Shown in pieces: positions 31,058-40,330 of a stretch of 51,823 bases of DNA (positions are counted from its first letter, which is position 1; the number at the start of each line of letters is the position of its first letter). Below the pieces are notes generated by a model. That model ran no database searches. It was not told the origin of the DNA and was given only the letters and a program-made list of their open reading frames with translations. A program made the position numbers and the translations under genes. The DNA lies in assembly GCA_017537925.1 (NCBI GenBank), contig JAFYJW010000056.1, positions 1-51,823 of the forward strand. Reading direction: 5' to 3'. Source of the DNA: Synergistes sp. (GTDB lineage: Bacteria > Synergistota > Synergistia > Synergistales > Synergistaceae).

Positions 31058-32936
31058 TTTCCGTTATTCCAGCTCTTATGCGCGCTTTTTTGCGCTGGTC
31101 GGCGTCAAGTATCATCTTGCGTATGCGCACGGAAAGAGGCGTTACTTCCACTAACTCATCGTCGCTTATCCATTCGAGCGCGGTATCGACGGTCATATGG
31201 CGCGGCACGTCGAGGACTATCATCATATCCTTTGTAGCTGAGCGGTGGTTCGTCTGCTGCTTGCGCTTGCTCGGGTTGCAGGGAATATCCTTGTTGCGCG
31301 ACGCTTCGCCCACCACCTGGCCGTTGTAGATCATGTCTCCCGGCTTGATGAAGAGAGTGCCTCGTTCCTGCAGGTTTTCGAGCGCGTAGCTCGTGGCCGG
31401 GCCGGTATCAACGCTGACGAGCGAGCCGCGCGAACGCGGGTTTATATCTCCGACCCATTCGCCGTAGCCGATAAAGCGCGATGAGAGTATGCCGAGGCCG
31501 CGCGTGTCCGTGAGGAATTCGCCGCGGTATCCGATAAGTCCGCGCGTCGGTATCCTGAATTCGAGGCGCAGGACGCCGGTACCGCTGTTTTCCATATTCT
31601 TCAGCTCTCCGCGGCGCTGCGCGAGCTTCTGTATCACAACCCCCTGATACTCTTCGGGGACGTCTATTATAAGCTCCTCCATAGGTTCCAGCGTGCGTCC
31701 GTTTGAATCGTGCTGCACGATGACTTCCGGACGCGATACACATATCTCGGAGCCTTCGCGCCTTATCTCTTCTATGAGTATGCCAAGATGCAGCTCCCCG
31801 CGCCCTGAGACCTTTATGCCGTCGGGGCGTCCGAGGTCTTCCATGCGCAGCGCGGGGTCTATTTTCGTCTCGCGCTCCACCCTTGCCTTGAGCTGGCGCA
31901 GCGTGATCGCGTTCCCGTCCTGCCCTGCGAAGGGGCTCGTGTTCACTATGAAGAACATCGATACCGTCGGTTCCTCGATATCAAGAGGCGGCATGACCTG
32001 CCCGGCGAGCTCGGGCGCGCTTACCGTATCTCCGAGGTCGATATTGTCCGGACCTGTGAACCATACTATGTCTCCAGCGCCGGCTTCCTCCACTTCGCTG
32101 CGCGACAGACCCTTTGTCACGTAGAGATGCGAGCACTGCGTCGTCTCCGTAGATACGACTTCCCAGTTCGTCTGTTCGTAATCCGTCCAGCGCGTATGAG
32201 TGCGGAGTATGCGGTCTCCCTTTTTCAGAGTTCCCTGAAGTATCTTGCCGCAGCCGATCCTCCCGAGGTATTCGCTCCATGTAAGCGTGCATACCTGCAT
32301 CAGGAACGGCTTGTCCATCTCTGCCTTTGGCGCGGGCACATGCTCGATTATCATCTTGAAAAGGTCGTCCATTCCGGCCGGGCTTCCCTCTTCGCACTTT
32401 TTGAGGTCGTCCACGAACCAGCCCTGCAGGCCGGAGCCGTAAAGAATGGGGAAGTCGCACTGTTCTTCCGTAGCGCCTAATTCTATGAAAAGGTCGAATG
32501 TCTTGTCCAAAGCTGTCTCCGGTTCGGCATTTGGACGGTCGACCTTGTTGACTATGACAATAGGCTTCAGCCCTAATTTGAGCGCGCGCATCAGGACGTA
32601 GCGCGTCTGAGGCATAGGTCCTTCGTTTGCGTCGACGAGCAGCAGCACCGAATCTACCATCGAGAGGACTCTTTCCACTTCGCCGGAGAAATCCGCGTGC
32701 CCCGGAGTGTCCACGATATTTATTTTATAACCGCCCCATTCGACTGTGCAGTGCTTTGCCTTTATCGTAATGCCGCGTTCGCGCTCAAGGCTGCCCGCGT
32801 CCATCACGCGCTCTTCCACTACCTGATTGTCGCGGAAGAGATGCGCCGCCCGGAATATGCCGTCTATAAGAGTCGTCTTGCCGTGATCTATATGGGCGAT
32901 TATCGCGATATTTCTGATCTTTGAAGAATCCTGCAT
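31038..32936 (-). CDS. typA: Translational GTPase TypA/BipA
   Basis: 632 aa from the ATG at 32936, chosen because GAGAGGA lies upstream; a longer frame starts 12 codons earlier without one. G1 AHIDHGKT (14-21), G2 with [11 protein letters not shown]3 DTPGH and G4 NKVD are intact. C-terminal domains match BipA, including [10 protein letters not shown] and [18 protein letters not shown]-type loops. The protein binds ribosomes and helps 50S assembly and stress growth. DUF815 overlaps its end. The stop follows ITENDDDEE. Confidence 0.95.
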   Translation of the reverse strand: MQDSSKIRNIAIIAHIDHGKTTLIDGIFRAAHLFRDNQVVEERVMDAGSLERERGITIKAKHCTVEWGGYKINIVDTPGHADFSGEVERVLSMVDSVLLLVDANEGPMPQTRYVLMRALKLGLKPIVIVNKVDRPNAEPETALDKTFDLFIELGATEEQCDFPILYGSGLQGWFVDDLKKCEEGSPAGMDDLFKMIIEHVPAPKAEMDKPFLMQVCTLTWSEYLGRIGCGKILQGTLKKGDRILRTHTRWTDYEQTNWEVVSTETTQCSHLYVTKGLSRSEVEEAGAGDIVWFTGPDNIDLGDTVSAPELAGQVMPPLDIEEPTVSMFFIVNTSPFAGQDGNAITLRQLKARVERETKIDPALRMEDLGRPDGIKVSGRGELHLGILIEEIRREGSEICVSRPEVIVQHDSNGRTLEPMEELIIDVPEEYQGVVIQKLAQRRGELKNMENSGTGVLRLEFRIPTRGLIGYRGEFLTDTRGLGILSSRFIGYGEWVGDINPRSRGSLVSVDTGPATSYALENLQERGTLFIKPGDMIYNGQVVGEASRNKDIPCNPSKRKQQTNHRSATKDMMIVLDVPRHMTVDTALEWISDDELVEVTPLSVRIRKMILDADQRKKARIRAGITENDDDEE

Positions 32937-33163
32937 ATTTTTGTTCCTCTCGTTTCGGCGCGCGGACTGCATTCGCGCCGGTAAAATAATCGTCTGTTTG
33001 TAAACAGGCTAAAAAATAATGATAGCACCGATGCGGCATATTTGTCTATTTTTTTGCATATGCAGGCGCCGGTCTGCGGCTGCGTGGCGCAGCGGGGCTG
33101 TATTGAAGAAGATGGGACGATAGGCTATATTTATCGGATGAAAAAATGACGGAGCTGACAGTA

Positions 33164-34081
33164 ATGAGAAAAGCGGCGATAGACATTGGCACTAATTCGA
33201 TAAAGCTCTGCATCGCGGAGGGCGCTCCCGGCGGTTCCTTTACGGTGATCAAAGACGTCGTGAACGTGACTAAATTAGGGCAGGGACTTAAGTCCACGGG
33301 AATAATAAACGACGAGGCTCTTGAAAGAAACGCGCGCGCCGCGGCAGCATATGTTGATGAAGCACACTCCGCGGGCGCTGATGTGAAAATAGTTGGGACT
33401 ATGGCTCTGAGGAACGCAAAGAACGCGGACGCCTTCATCGCGAGGGTAAGAGAGCTCAGCGGCGAAAGCGTTTCCGTCATTTCCGGCGAAAAAGAAGCCG
33501 AACTGCTCTGCCGGGCCGTTATTGCAGGAGTGCCGGGAGCAGATAAAAAAGATATCGTTTTGTTTGACGCGGGCGGCGGAAGCACGGAATTCGCGCATAT
33601 AAGCGCGGGGACGGTAAAGCGCAGCTTCAGCCTTAATATCGGATGCATCAGGATAAGCGAAGATTATTTTTGCGAGCCCTTCGTCGTTCCGGAAAAGCTT
33701 GCGGCGGCCCGCGCACAGGTAAGAAAAGAGCTTCAAGCCGGGCCGTCGCTTCCCGTGCCGGAAGTGCTTATAGGTTCGGGAGGGAACATCACGGCGCTTG
33801 CTTCGGTGAAGCATAAGATGACTGTCTATGACCGCTCCGTAATACACTGCTCGCTCCTTACCCTTGATGACGTACGTTCGCTGATAACGGAATTCGCGTC
33901 AAAAAGCACGGAAGAGCGGCGCAAAACCGTGGGGCTCGACCCTAAGCGTGCGGATGTGATCCTCGGAGGGGCATGTATAGTTGAAGCCGCCATGGAGCTT
34001 TACGGGGCGCCTGTGCTTACCGTAAGCGACAGCGGGCTGCGTTACGGCGTGCTGGAAGAGATGTTTTCGGAAGACGCCTGA
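33164..34081 (+). CDS. Ppx/GppA family phosphatase
   Basis: 305 aa from the ATG at 33164 (GGAG about 8 nt upstream); an upstream ATG at 33146 gives six more residues. The actin-like ATPase folds are seen: AAIDIGTNSIKLCIAE, TMALRNAKNADAF, VSVISGEKEAEL, FDAGGGSTEF and a GSGGNITALAS loop. Shorter than E. coli Ppx/GppA, it lacks the C-terminal HD domain, as in many anaerobes. It would hydrolyse polyphosphate or pppGpp, linking to the stringent response. Divergent from typA. Confidence 0.9.
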   Translation: MRKAAIDIGTNSIKLCIAEGAPGGSFTVIKDVVNVTKLGQGLKSTGIINDEALERNARAAAAYVDEAHSAGADVKIVGTMALRNAKNADAFIARVRELSGESVSVISGEKEAELLCRAVIAGVPGADKKDIVLFDAGGGSTEFAHISAGTVKRSFSLNIGCIRISEDYFCEPFVVPEKLAAARAQVRKELQAGPSLPVPEVLIGSGGNITALASVKHKMTVYDRSVIHCSLLTLDDVRSLITEFASKSTEERRKTVGLDPKRADVILGGACIVEAAMELYGAPVLTVSDSGLRYGVLEEMFSEDA

Positions 34082-34277
34082 TCCTTCCGGCAGTTTTTAT
34101 TGGAAGGGCCGGGCTTTTATCTCCTTTTCGCATATTGTTCAGCAACGGCTGCAGAAAGGCTTTGCTTTCTTATCTTTGCGAAGCAGGAATCAGTATAGGG
34201 ATATATTTATTTTTTATTCAAAAAGTGGTAGAAATATAAAGCTACTGAAAGATGATCTGCGGAGGCATTCGGAACGG

Positions 34278-34493
34278 ATGGAATGTATTGCTACGTTTGA
34301 CACCACACATATGGCTCTTTATTTCGAGAAGACCTGCCGTGCGATAGGGCTGAACGTGAAGATCGTGCCTGTGCCGCGCAGCATATCCGCAAGCTGCGGG
34401 CTGGCCTGCAGCTATCCCTGCACTGATTTTGAAAGCGTAAAAAAAGCCGTTTCGGAAAAATCCATAGAAGTGGCGGAGTATCACACGCTTTAA
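34278..34493 (+). CDS. DUF3343 (putative Se/S carrier-like) protein
   Basis: 71 aa from ATG at 34278, with GGAGG about 11 nt upstream; an ORF starting at 34176 adds 34 unrelated residues. The core ATFDTTHMALYFEKTCRAIG and VPVPRSISASCGLACSYP match DUF3343. The SCGLA cysteine is the proposed sulfur or selenium site by analogy to YedF/TusA-like proteins. It is a cytoplasmic small protein. No partner gene for selenium metabolism is adjacent. Confidence 0.8.
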   Translation: MECIATFDTTHMALYFEKTCRAIGLNVKIVPVPRSISASCGLACSYPCTDFESVKKAVSEKSIEVAEYHTL

Positions 34494-34542
34494 AACAAAA
34501 AACACGCACGGCTCTCCTGCGCGAAGCAGGCTATGCCGTGCG
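34493..34542 (-). terminator. Terminator of the CLC transcript
   Basis: On the minus strand CGCACGGC/GCCGTGCG stem with an inner CCTGC/GCAGG hairpin, followed by GTGTTTTTTGTTTT. Confidence 0.8.
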
Positions 34543-34582
34543 GAAGAGCCGAAGCGTGGTATCCTGTTTTGCCGCAGGCTGT

Positions 34583-34852
34583 TTAATCCTCTGAATCGTC
34601 CTCCTCAGGCGGCTTCTCGTCGTGGAAGTATTTTCTCCAGAACAGAGCGGAGAGCAGACGCCACAGAAGATAACCCAGACATACGACGGCGACCGATATC
34701 CATACAAGAGTCATGAGCCCCGTGCCGGAAGACGCCGCCTGCGAAACTCCGGCGCTGCCCGACGAGCTGAAGAATCTACGCGCCCATATCAGTACCATAA
34801 CTATCGCTGCCGCTGTAAGAATGCGGTTTAACCTGTTGTTCACCGAGCTCAT
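34583..34852 (-). CDS. 89-residue membrane protein coupled to the CLC channel
   Basis: The ATG overlaps the CLC stop (ATGA, 34849-34852). Two hydrophobic helices (about 10-27 and 46-66) are linked by a Ser/Gly-rich loop. The C-terminus is acidic (DEKPPEEDDSED). No family is recognised. The tight coupling suggests an accessory subunit of the channel or a co-regulated membrane stress protein. Confidence 0.65.
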   Translation of the reverse strand: MSSVNNRLNRILTAAAIVMVLIWARRFFSSSGSAGVSQAASSGTGLMTLVWISVAVVCLGYLLWRLLSALFWRKYFHDEKPPEEDDSED

Positions 34853-36264
34853 CTCCTTTTTATCAGCCGTGTCTTTATCCTTTCGATATAGAAGCGCGCG
34901 ACGCGCCTTATAGAGATGCTGTCGAAGCGCCTTACCAGCTTTTCGCCGCTCTCGGTCTTTTTTATCACGAATGTGCGAGTTTTCGGCGAGAGCAGCACCT
35001 GCGTCGGATAAAGGCTCCTGTGTCCCACTGTGATGTATGAGACTGCACAGGAAACTCCGGCAAAGGCCGCTATATGGGCTCCGAACATTTCCATTGCGAG
35101 TATCGTGCCTGATATCGGGGTGTTCGTAGAAGCTGCAAGCACTCCGGCTACTCCGAGAGCGGCGCAGAATGACGGGTCAAGCCCGGTCAGCGCGGAGAAG
35201 AGCAGCCCGGACGACGCCCCGACAAAAAGCGTCGGGGTTATCTCGCCGCCGCAGCCGCCGGCTGCGAGCGTGATCCCCATGGCAAGTATCTTTATGATAA
35301 AGCCGTAATAAAGCACTTTCTTTCCTGTTATCATGTCTTTTATCACGTCGCTGCCGAGCCCGAGGAAGTCCCTGCCGAATAAGAAAGCGACAAGAATCAG
35401 AAGGATCGTTCCGCATGCCGGCTTCTTCCAGCCTGTTATGCCGCAGCGCGCAAAGATCCTGCGGACAAGATGGATGCCTTCGATGTTGAAAATAGATATT
35501 ATGCCGAAGAAAACTCCCGCCGCAAGCACGGCTCCCAGGGAAGCAGGTCCTATCGCGGGGACAGGCACCGTATAATACGGCAAATGCCCGGCGCCTACCG
35601 CGGCAGCGGTGAAATAACCAGCTATGCCGCTGATAAGCGAAGGAAGCAGAACGTCGTAAAATATCTGACCGACAAAAAGGACTTCGACGGCGAAGATCGC
35701 TCCGGCGACCGGCGTCCCGAATACGGCACAGAAACCGGCTGATATGCCGCAGACGATTATTTTTTTCATGTCTGACTCATCGGTATTGAAAAGTTTGGCA
35801 ATAACATACGCGACGCCGGAGCCGATCTGTGCGCAGGGACCTTCTATACCGAGCGAGCCGCCGGAAGATATCGTGATTATCGTGGCTGCTATCTTTACCG
35901 GCACGGCCCTTATGTCGATCAGGGTCCTTTCTTTGTTGTGTATCGCGTCTATGACGGCTTCAGTCCCATGCCCGGCTGACTGCGGCGCAAGCGTGCGCAC
36001 AAGGTAATAGCTGATAAAAAGGCCGGGCAGAAGCAGCAGGTAGTGAAGGTCTCCGAGCCTGGCGGCATATGATATGGAAGCCCGCAGCGCACGCAGGAAG
36101 AGACCTGCCGTAAGTCCTACGGCAAATCCAACGATAACGGCTATCGTGCACCACTTCAGGACGGTGCACATGAGCCACACTTCATCGCGCACTATGTCGG
36201 CCCGGCTGTTTTTTTCTTCGATATCTATCGTGATCTGTTTTTCTTTGTCGTCAGAACTGCTCAT
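34849..36264 (-). CDS. CLC-type chloride channel/antiporter
   Basis: About 471 aa from the ATG at 36264; in-frame GTGs upstream are alternatives. The segment GGSLGIEGP contains the gating glutamate (Glu141) of GxEGP. GGCGGEITPTLFVGASSG matches the GGxxGGxFxP ion-site motif. GGTPISGTILAMEMFGAH-like sequence is also present. About 11-12 helices are predicted, and the cytoplasmic C-terminus is short, without CBS domains. Retained gating Glu fits either a channel or a Cl-/H+ exchanger. It is divergent from the gene at 36321. Confidence 0.92.
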   Translation of the reverse strand: MSSSDDKEKQITIDIEEKNSRADIVRDEVWLMCTVLKWCTIAVIVGFAVGLTAGLFLRALRASISYAARLGDLHYLLLLPGLFISYYLVRTLAPQSAGHGTEAVIDAIHNKERTLIDIRAVPVKIAATIITISSGGSLGIEGPCAQIGSGVAYVIAKLFNTDESDMKKIIVCGISAGFCAVFGTPVAGAIFAVEVLFVGQIFYDVLLPSLISGIAGYFTAAAVGAGHLPYYTVPVPAIGPASLGAVLAAGVFFGIISIFNIEGIHLVRRIFARCGITGWKKPACGTILLILVAFLFGRDFLGLGSDVIKDMITGKKVLYYGFIIKILAMGITLAAGGCGGEITPTLFVGASSGLLFSALTGLDPSFCAALGVAGVLAASTNTPISGTILAMEMFGAHIAAFAGVSCAVSYITVGHRSLYPTQVLLSPKTRTFVIKKTESGEKLVRRFDSISIRRVARFYIERIKTRLIKRR

Positions 36265-36284
36265 GATCACCACCGAAAGTCATT

Positions 36285-36314
36285 TTAGCATAAGAATGCG
36301 GCGAGCGTTATAAT
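36285..36314 (+). promoter_or_regulatory. Promoter giving a probable leaderless mRNA at 36321
   Basis: TTAGCA (36285-36290), 18-bp spacer, perfect TATAAT (36309-36314), then 6 nt and the ATG. The start point should fall on the ATG itself, and no ribosome site exists. The arrangement copies that before the YgjP gene. Confidence 0.7.
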
Positions 36315-36320
36315 AGCTTT

Positions 36321-36929
36321 ATGAAAGCGAAAATAGCAAAAGCGGCCGGAGCCGCGGCAAAAGTAATAATAATATCGGCAGTGCTTGTTTCTTTTGTCTT
36401 CATCGGATGGAGGGTGTGGACAAAAAACGCCTATACCGCACGTGAGAAGGCGGCGTGCCGCGCAATGGCGGTCAGCGCCGCACTGTGTGCCGCTGACGCC
36501 GTCTCATATGACGAAGCCGCAGCCTCCTTTGTAAAAGAATCAAAGTCGGTCGAATACATTTCTGACCACAGAAAAATGCCTGAGAACATAAATGTGAGCA
36601 TTAAGATAAGCTCAGACGGAAGCTCTTTTCTTATACAGTCGCATGCCGCTTCCGGATGGAATTCACGCAGCCCGCAGAGCGACAGCTTCTCGCTGAGGCT
36701 TGACGAAAGAGGAAAGATCATTTTTGAAAGCGACGCGGACGCAGAAGCCGCAGATCTTGTGGCGGAAGCCCTCCGCGATATTGGCCGCGGAGAAAAGCAT
36801 AAGGAGCATAAATTCACTTTCCCCAACGAACGCCCCTGTCCCGCTCCATTTTCCGCCAAAAGCGCCGAGGCCGGCGGCTTTGACGAAAAAAAAGTCTGGA
36901 TAGTATTTTATGACGGAAAGAACGATTAG
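36321..36929 (+). CDS. Membrane-anchored protein of unknown function
   Basis: 202 aa. A single N-terminal membrane span (about 12-32, AKVIIISAVLVSFVFIGWRV) is preceded by a Lys/Arg/Ala-rich start, so it is an inner-membrane anchor with a periplasmic C-terminal domain or an uncleaved signal. The rest is soluble, Ser/Ala-rich and ends in EKKVWIVFYDGKND. No family is recognised. It is divergent from the CLC gene and ends before a bidirectional terminator. Confidence 0.7.
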   Translation: MKAKIAKAAGAAAKVIIISAVLVSFVFIGWRVWTKNAYTAREKAACRAMAVSAALCAADAVSYDEAAASFVKESKSVEYISDHRKMPENINVSIKISSDGSSFLIQSHAASGWNSRSPQSDSFSLRLDERGKIIFESDADAEAADLVAEALRDIGRGEKHKEHKFTFPNERPCPAPFSAKSAEAGGFDEKKVWIVFYDGKND

Positions 36930-36977
36930 GCACGGCTTACGTATTAACTTTTAAAGCACATCGAAGAGAATAAAAAT

Positions 36978-37020
36978 GCGGGGAGCGTTTGAAATTTCGG
37001 ATGCTCCCCGCGATTTTTTT
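36978..37020. terminator. Bidirectional terminator
   Basis: GCGGGGAGC and GCTCCCCGC form a 9-bp stem with AAAAA on the left and TTTTTTT on the right; it ends both the unknown membrane gene and the convergent GNAT gene. Confidence 0.85.
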
Positions 37021-37035
37021 ACTGTTTGCGGCGCT

Positions 37036-37461
37036 TTACGAGTATTCCATCGGGCGGCGCTGCAGTATCATGAGGCCGTCGCGCGGTTCGAAGCCGAGCC
37101 TGCCCATAAACGCCGTCAGCTCGCTTGTATATGTTACTATCACTGGGACGTCTTTCAGGGCCGGATGTGAGAGCGCGTACTGAAGGAGCTGCGAGCCTAC
37201 GCCTTTGCCCTGATAGTCAGGGTGTACCAGTATGTCCCAAAGCGAGCCGCGGAAAACGAAATCGGTAAGCACACGGCAGAAAGCTATAAGCCTGCCGTTG
37301 TGGCGTATCGAAAAGCATATGCTGGTCCCCTCGAGCATTTTTTCTATCTGTTCGATCGAGCGGCTTTTCCCCCAGCGCGTGAAGCGGTACAGATCCTGAA
37401 GTTCGGAAGGGGAGAGCGCGAGTTTGCTGTCATAGAACTTATATTCACTGTTTTGCGTCAT
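37036..37461 (-). CDS. GNAT-family N-acetyltransferase
   Basis: 141 aa with the acetyl-CoA loop QGKGVGSQLL, preceded by the strand DILVHPDY, and a C-terminal TAFMGRLGFEPRDG. Substrate is unknown. It overlaps the stop of the upstream zinc-ribbon gene by 17 nt, indicating coupling. Many similar small GNATs acetylate amines, antibiotics or ribosomal proteins. Confidence 0.87.
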   Translation of the reverse strand: MTQNSEYKFYDSKLALSPSELQDLYRFTRWGKSRSIEQIEKMLEGTSICFSIRHNGRLIAFCRVLTDFVFRGSLWDILVHPDYQGKGVGSQLLQYALSHPALKDVPVIVTYTSELTAFMGRLGFEPRDGLMILQRRPMEYS

Positions 37462-37699
37462 TTTTGGCTTTTTCCAGGAAAAGCGTTATGTTTTCCTTTT
37501 TCCTGTTATCTGCGAGGGCAAAGCCCCGGATTATATTGTTCAGGTCGCCGCGCCTTGCGTCTTTTGATATCGGTATCTCCAAGAGTTGGCCGGCGCCGCA
37601 GTTGCTGCACGTCCACATAACGCGGGCTACGCCGCAGTCGTCAGGCATTCCTGCAAGTACTTTCAGCTCTTTGCATTTCTGGCAGGCTACGATATACAT
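37445..37699 (-). CDS. 84-residue zinc-ribbon protein
   Basis: From ATG at 37699, chosen because GGAAGAGG lies upstream; a longer frame to 37750 is unsupported. Two CxxC knuckles (C6-x2-C9, C31-x2-C34) with a spacing of 21 residues indicate a zinc ribbon. The C-terminal half is basic and helical (KDARRGDLNNIIRGFALADNRKK). The GNAT gene overlaps its end. Function is unknown; RNA or protein binding is possible. Confidence 0.65.
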   Translation of the reverse strand: MYIVACQKCKELKVLAGMPDDCGVARVMWTCSNCGAGQLLEIPISKDARRGDLNNIIRGFALADNRKKENITLFLEKAKNDAKQ

Positions 37700-37772
37700 C
37701 TTGACCTCTTCCTTCACAAAATCAGCCGGATAAAATGTCGTTCCGCTCAAGAAACTCAGCTTTCCCGCGGCG

Positions 37773-38981
37773 TTACTCTTTTTTCAGGTCGCATTTTACT
37801 CTAAGCGGCCCCTCGCTGTAAATATCCCTTTCGGTAACTATCTCCAGCTCTATGCTGTTTTTTGTCTTTTCGATACTGTCGATGGCGTCGTTCAGTTCGC
37901 CGGAATCCAAAGAACCGATATTTCCTGTCAGAGGATCGCGCAGCACGCCGTCGCCTGCCGCTCTCTGGTTGAGCGCGCGCAGCGCCTGCGAGATGGTCTC
38001 TTCTATTTCCGTCCGCGGAGTCCCGGGGGCGAATATATGAGTGTACAGCACCTTTCCCTTTTCATAAACGAGCAGGGACGGGTAGGTCTCGATCTTTGTG
38101 TTTACTTCTTCTCCCTCCACCGCGTTCCCGACGGCGGTAAGGCGCATCATCCATCTCCCGTGCGCGCCGGTAAGCCTGCTGCGCGCGGCGTTTGCAGAAA
38201 GCTGGGTCACATTGGGCAGATGTACCTTTTCGACGTCTTTTATGCCGAAACGGTAGGCCAGAAGCGAACGCGCCTCGACGCGCAGCGCCTGCGTATGCTC
38301 ATCCACCTGCGCCTGGGTGATGGGGGAGCCCGTTATGACGGTCTGCGCAAGGACTTCGTCAGAGAATGCGGCTATCCTTCCCTCCCTGAGGCGCTGGATG
38401 CCGGATTTCAGCCCGTCGGCTTCTTTTTTCAGAGAAGCAATGGATGTCTCTAATTTTTTGCTTTCGGAAAGCAGCTTTTCTTTTTCTTTGCGCAGAGTAT
38501 CCTGTTCGGAACGCATCTTATCGCGCATCGCTGTCATTTCAGACAGTTTTTTCTGCGTTTCCTCTAATTTTTTTGCTCCTTCTTCAAGCTGTTCTTCGAC
38601 TGCTCTGAGCTCTTCTTCTTTTCCGGCAAGATCGCCTCTGCTCTGGAAGAGATCCACTTCCATGCGGCTTATCGTATCTTCGTTCTTTTTCAGCTCTTCG
38701 CGCGTCGACGTGAGCTGGCGCTGTATCACCTGCATGCTGAAAAGGGCGGTCCTGACCTGCTCGGAAGCCGCGCTGAGCGTTAGAATCGTGGCAAGCGCGA
38801 TTCCCACTCCGGTCAGTATCGAGATTATGCGTGAAGTGTATCTCGGGCGTAGCTTCATAAAGGTTATGCGCTTTTTGCCGAGCTTCATGCCTATCACGTC
38901 GCCCGCCCACGAAACAAGCGCGCTGACCGCTATCAGAGTCCCTATAAGCACCCAGTTTATATCGTGAAATATCTCAAACAA
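37773..38981 (-). CDS. DUF3084-family inner-membrane coiled-coil protein
   Basis: 402 aa, TTG start with weak ribosome site. Two N-terminal membrane helices (about 8-30 and 50-72) flank a short basic loop KLRPRYTSRI. A long coiled coil covers about 75-200 (repeating LKKNEDTISRMEVDLFQSR-like sequence). The C-terminal half is the DUF3084 domain. Members occur in cyanobacteria and Synergistota; function is unknown but the arrangement suggests a membrane-anchored scaffold facing the cytoplasm or periplasm. It is upstream of the GNAT/zinc-ribbon pair, with 73 nt between. Confidence 0.85.
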   Translation of the reverse strand: MFEIFHDINWVLIGTLIAVSALVSWAGDVIGMKLGKKRITFMKLRPRYTSRIISILTGVGIALATILTLSAASEQVRTALFSMQVIQRQLTSTREELKKNEDTISRMEVDLFQSRGDLAGKEEELRAVEEQLEEGAKKLEETQKKLSEMTAMRDKMRSEQDTLRKEKEKLLSESKKLETSIASLKKEADGLKSGIQRLREGRIAAFSDEVLAQTVITGSPITQAQVDEHTQALRVEARSLLAYRFGIKDVEKVHLPNVTQLSANAARSRLTGAHGRWMMRLTAVGNAVEGEEVNTKIETYPSLLVYEKGKVLYTHIFAPGTPRTEIEETISQALRALNQRAAGDGVLRDPLTGNIGSLDSGELNDAIDSIEKTKNSIELEIVTERDIYSEGPLRVKCDLKKE

Positions 38982-39112
38982 TGCTAAGATCTACCCCGCA
39001 GTAAAATATATTTTCACGGCAAAGATATACCTGACCCGTTCATTCCATTATAGCAGGAAAAGAGCAGAAATTACGCTGTCAGTGCGCAAATGGCCGGCTC
39101 CTTCTGCCGCCG

Positions 39113-40330
39113 TCATTCATATTTCAGCGCTTCTATCGGATTAAGCAAAGAAGCTTTGTATGCGGGGTAGTAGCCGAAGCCGACTCCCACCATCGCGGAA
39201 AATACGAACGCAAGCACGATGGAACCTGTAGTAAAGACCGGAGGAGCAGATGTAAATGACGAAAGGGCGTAGCCCGCGCCGACCCCTGCCAGTATTCCGA
39301 GGACTCCTCCCACCATGGAAAGAACGACGGCTTCTATAAGGAACTGCATCCTTATGTCGCGTTCGGTGGCGCCTACCGCCATTCTTATGCCTATCTCGCG
39401 CGTGCGCTCCGTGACGGAAACCAGCATGATGTTCATTATGCCTATGCCTCCCACGACGAGCGATATAAACGCGATGGAGCCGAGCAGCATCGACATTATC
39501 GTAGTTGTGTTGCGCCGTGCCTCAAGCATCTGGGAGACGTTTCTCACCGAGAAGTCGTCGGCCTCGCCTTTTTTTATCTTATGCCGCTCGCGCAGCAGCA
39601 CTTCCGTTTCATTCTGGATATAGGAGAGCGCCTCCATAGATACGCCCTTTATGTAGATGTTGCCTATCCTTCCTGCCGTCTTCCAGCGGACAAGACGGCG
39701 CTGGGCCGCCGTCAGCGGGACGAGGACGAAATCGTCCTGGTCGCTGCCCATGGAAGAGACGCCCTTTGATTCAAATACTCCCACGATATTAAAGGGGATC
39801 TTGTTTATCCTTATGGATTTTCCGAGAGGATTCTCGCCGGAAAAGAGCTTGTCCGCCACAGTCTGTCCGATGACCGCGACTTTAGCGCCCTGGCGGACGT
39901 CGCTTGCCCCTATGTCGCGTCCTGTGGCTATATTCCATTCCTGTACGTACGAGTAGTCGCCCGTGCTGCCTATTACGCTTGAGCTCCAGTTCATGTTTTC
40001 ATATACAAGTGTCGCGCTCAGGTTTATCATCGGCGCTACGGCGTCCACGCCCGATACTTCTTTTTCTATCGCCAGAGCGTCGTCATATGTGAGATAGCGC
40101 GTCGTGCCGGTATTTGAACGCCCAGGCCTGTCGGGGAAGACCATTATGAAGTTGCTGCCGAAGGACGATATCTGTTCGTCTATGCTCTTGTTGGCTCCGG
40201 CTCCCACGGCGAAAGCCGCGATAACGGCGGCCACTCCTATGATTATTCCAAGCGCTGTCAGCATCGATCTTGTCTTGTTCCTGCGGAGGGCGGTAACGGA
40301 AGCGGAAAATACTTCGACTGCCGGTATCAT
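39113..40330 (-). CDS. MacB-like ABC permease (FtsX domain)
   Basis: 405 aa. One N-terminal helix (about 20-42) follows NKTRSMLTALGIIIGVAAV. A large periplasmic MacB-PCD domain covers about 45-275. Three C-terminal helices carry the FtsX motif VVGGIGIMNIMLVSVTERTREIGIRMAVGA. It ends SLLNPIEALKYE. Its ATG overlaps the ATPase stop by 4 nt (ATGA). In E. coli MacB these two parts are fused; here they are separate. It would form the inner-membrane part of a MacAB-TolC-type pump. Confidence 0.93.
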   Translation of the reverse strand: MIPAVEVFSASVTALRRNKTRSMLTALGIIIGVAAVIAAFAVGAGANKSIDEQISSFGSNFIMVFPDRPGRSNTGTTRYLTYDDALAIEKEVSGVDAVAPMINLSATLVYENMNWSSSVIGSTGDYSYVQEWNIATGRDIGASDVRQGAKVAVIGQTVADKLFSGENPLGKSIRINKIPFNIVGVFESKGVSSMGSDQDDFVLVPLTAAQRRLVRWKTAGRIGNIYIKGVSMEALSYIQNETEVLLRERHKIKKGEADDFSVRNVSQMLEARRNTTTIMSMLLGSIAFISLVVGGIGIMNIMLVSVTERTREIGIRMAVGATERDIRMQFLIEAVVLSMVGGVLGILAGVGAGYALSSFTSAPPVFTTGSIVLAFVFSAMVGVGFGYYPAYKASLLNPIEALKYE

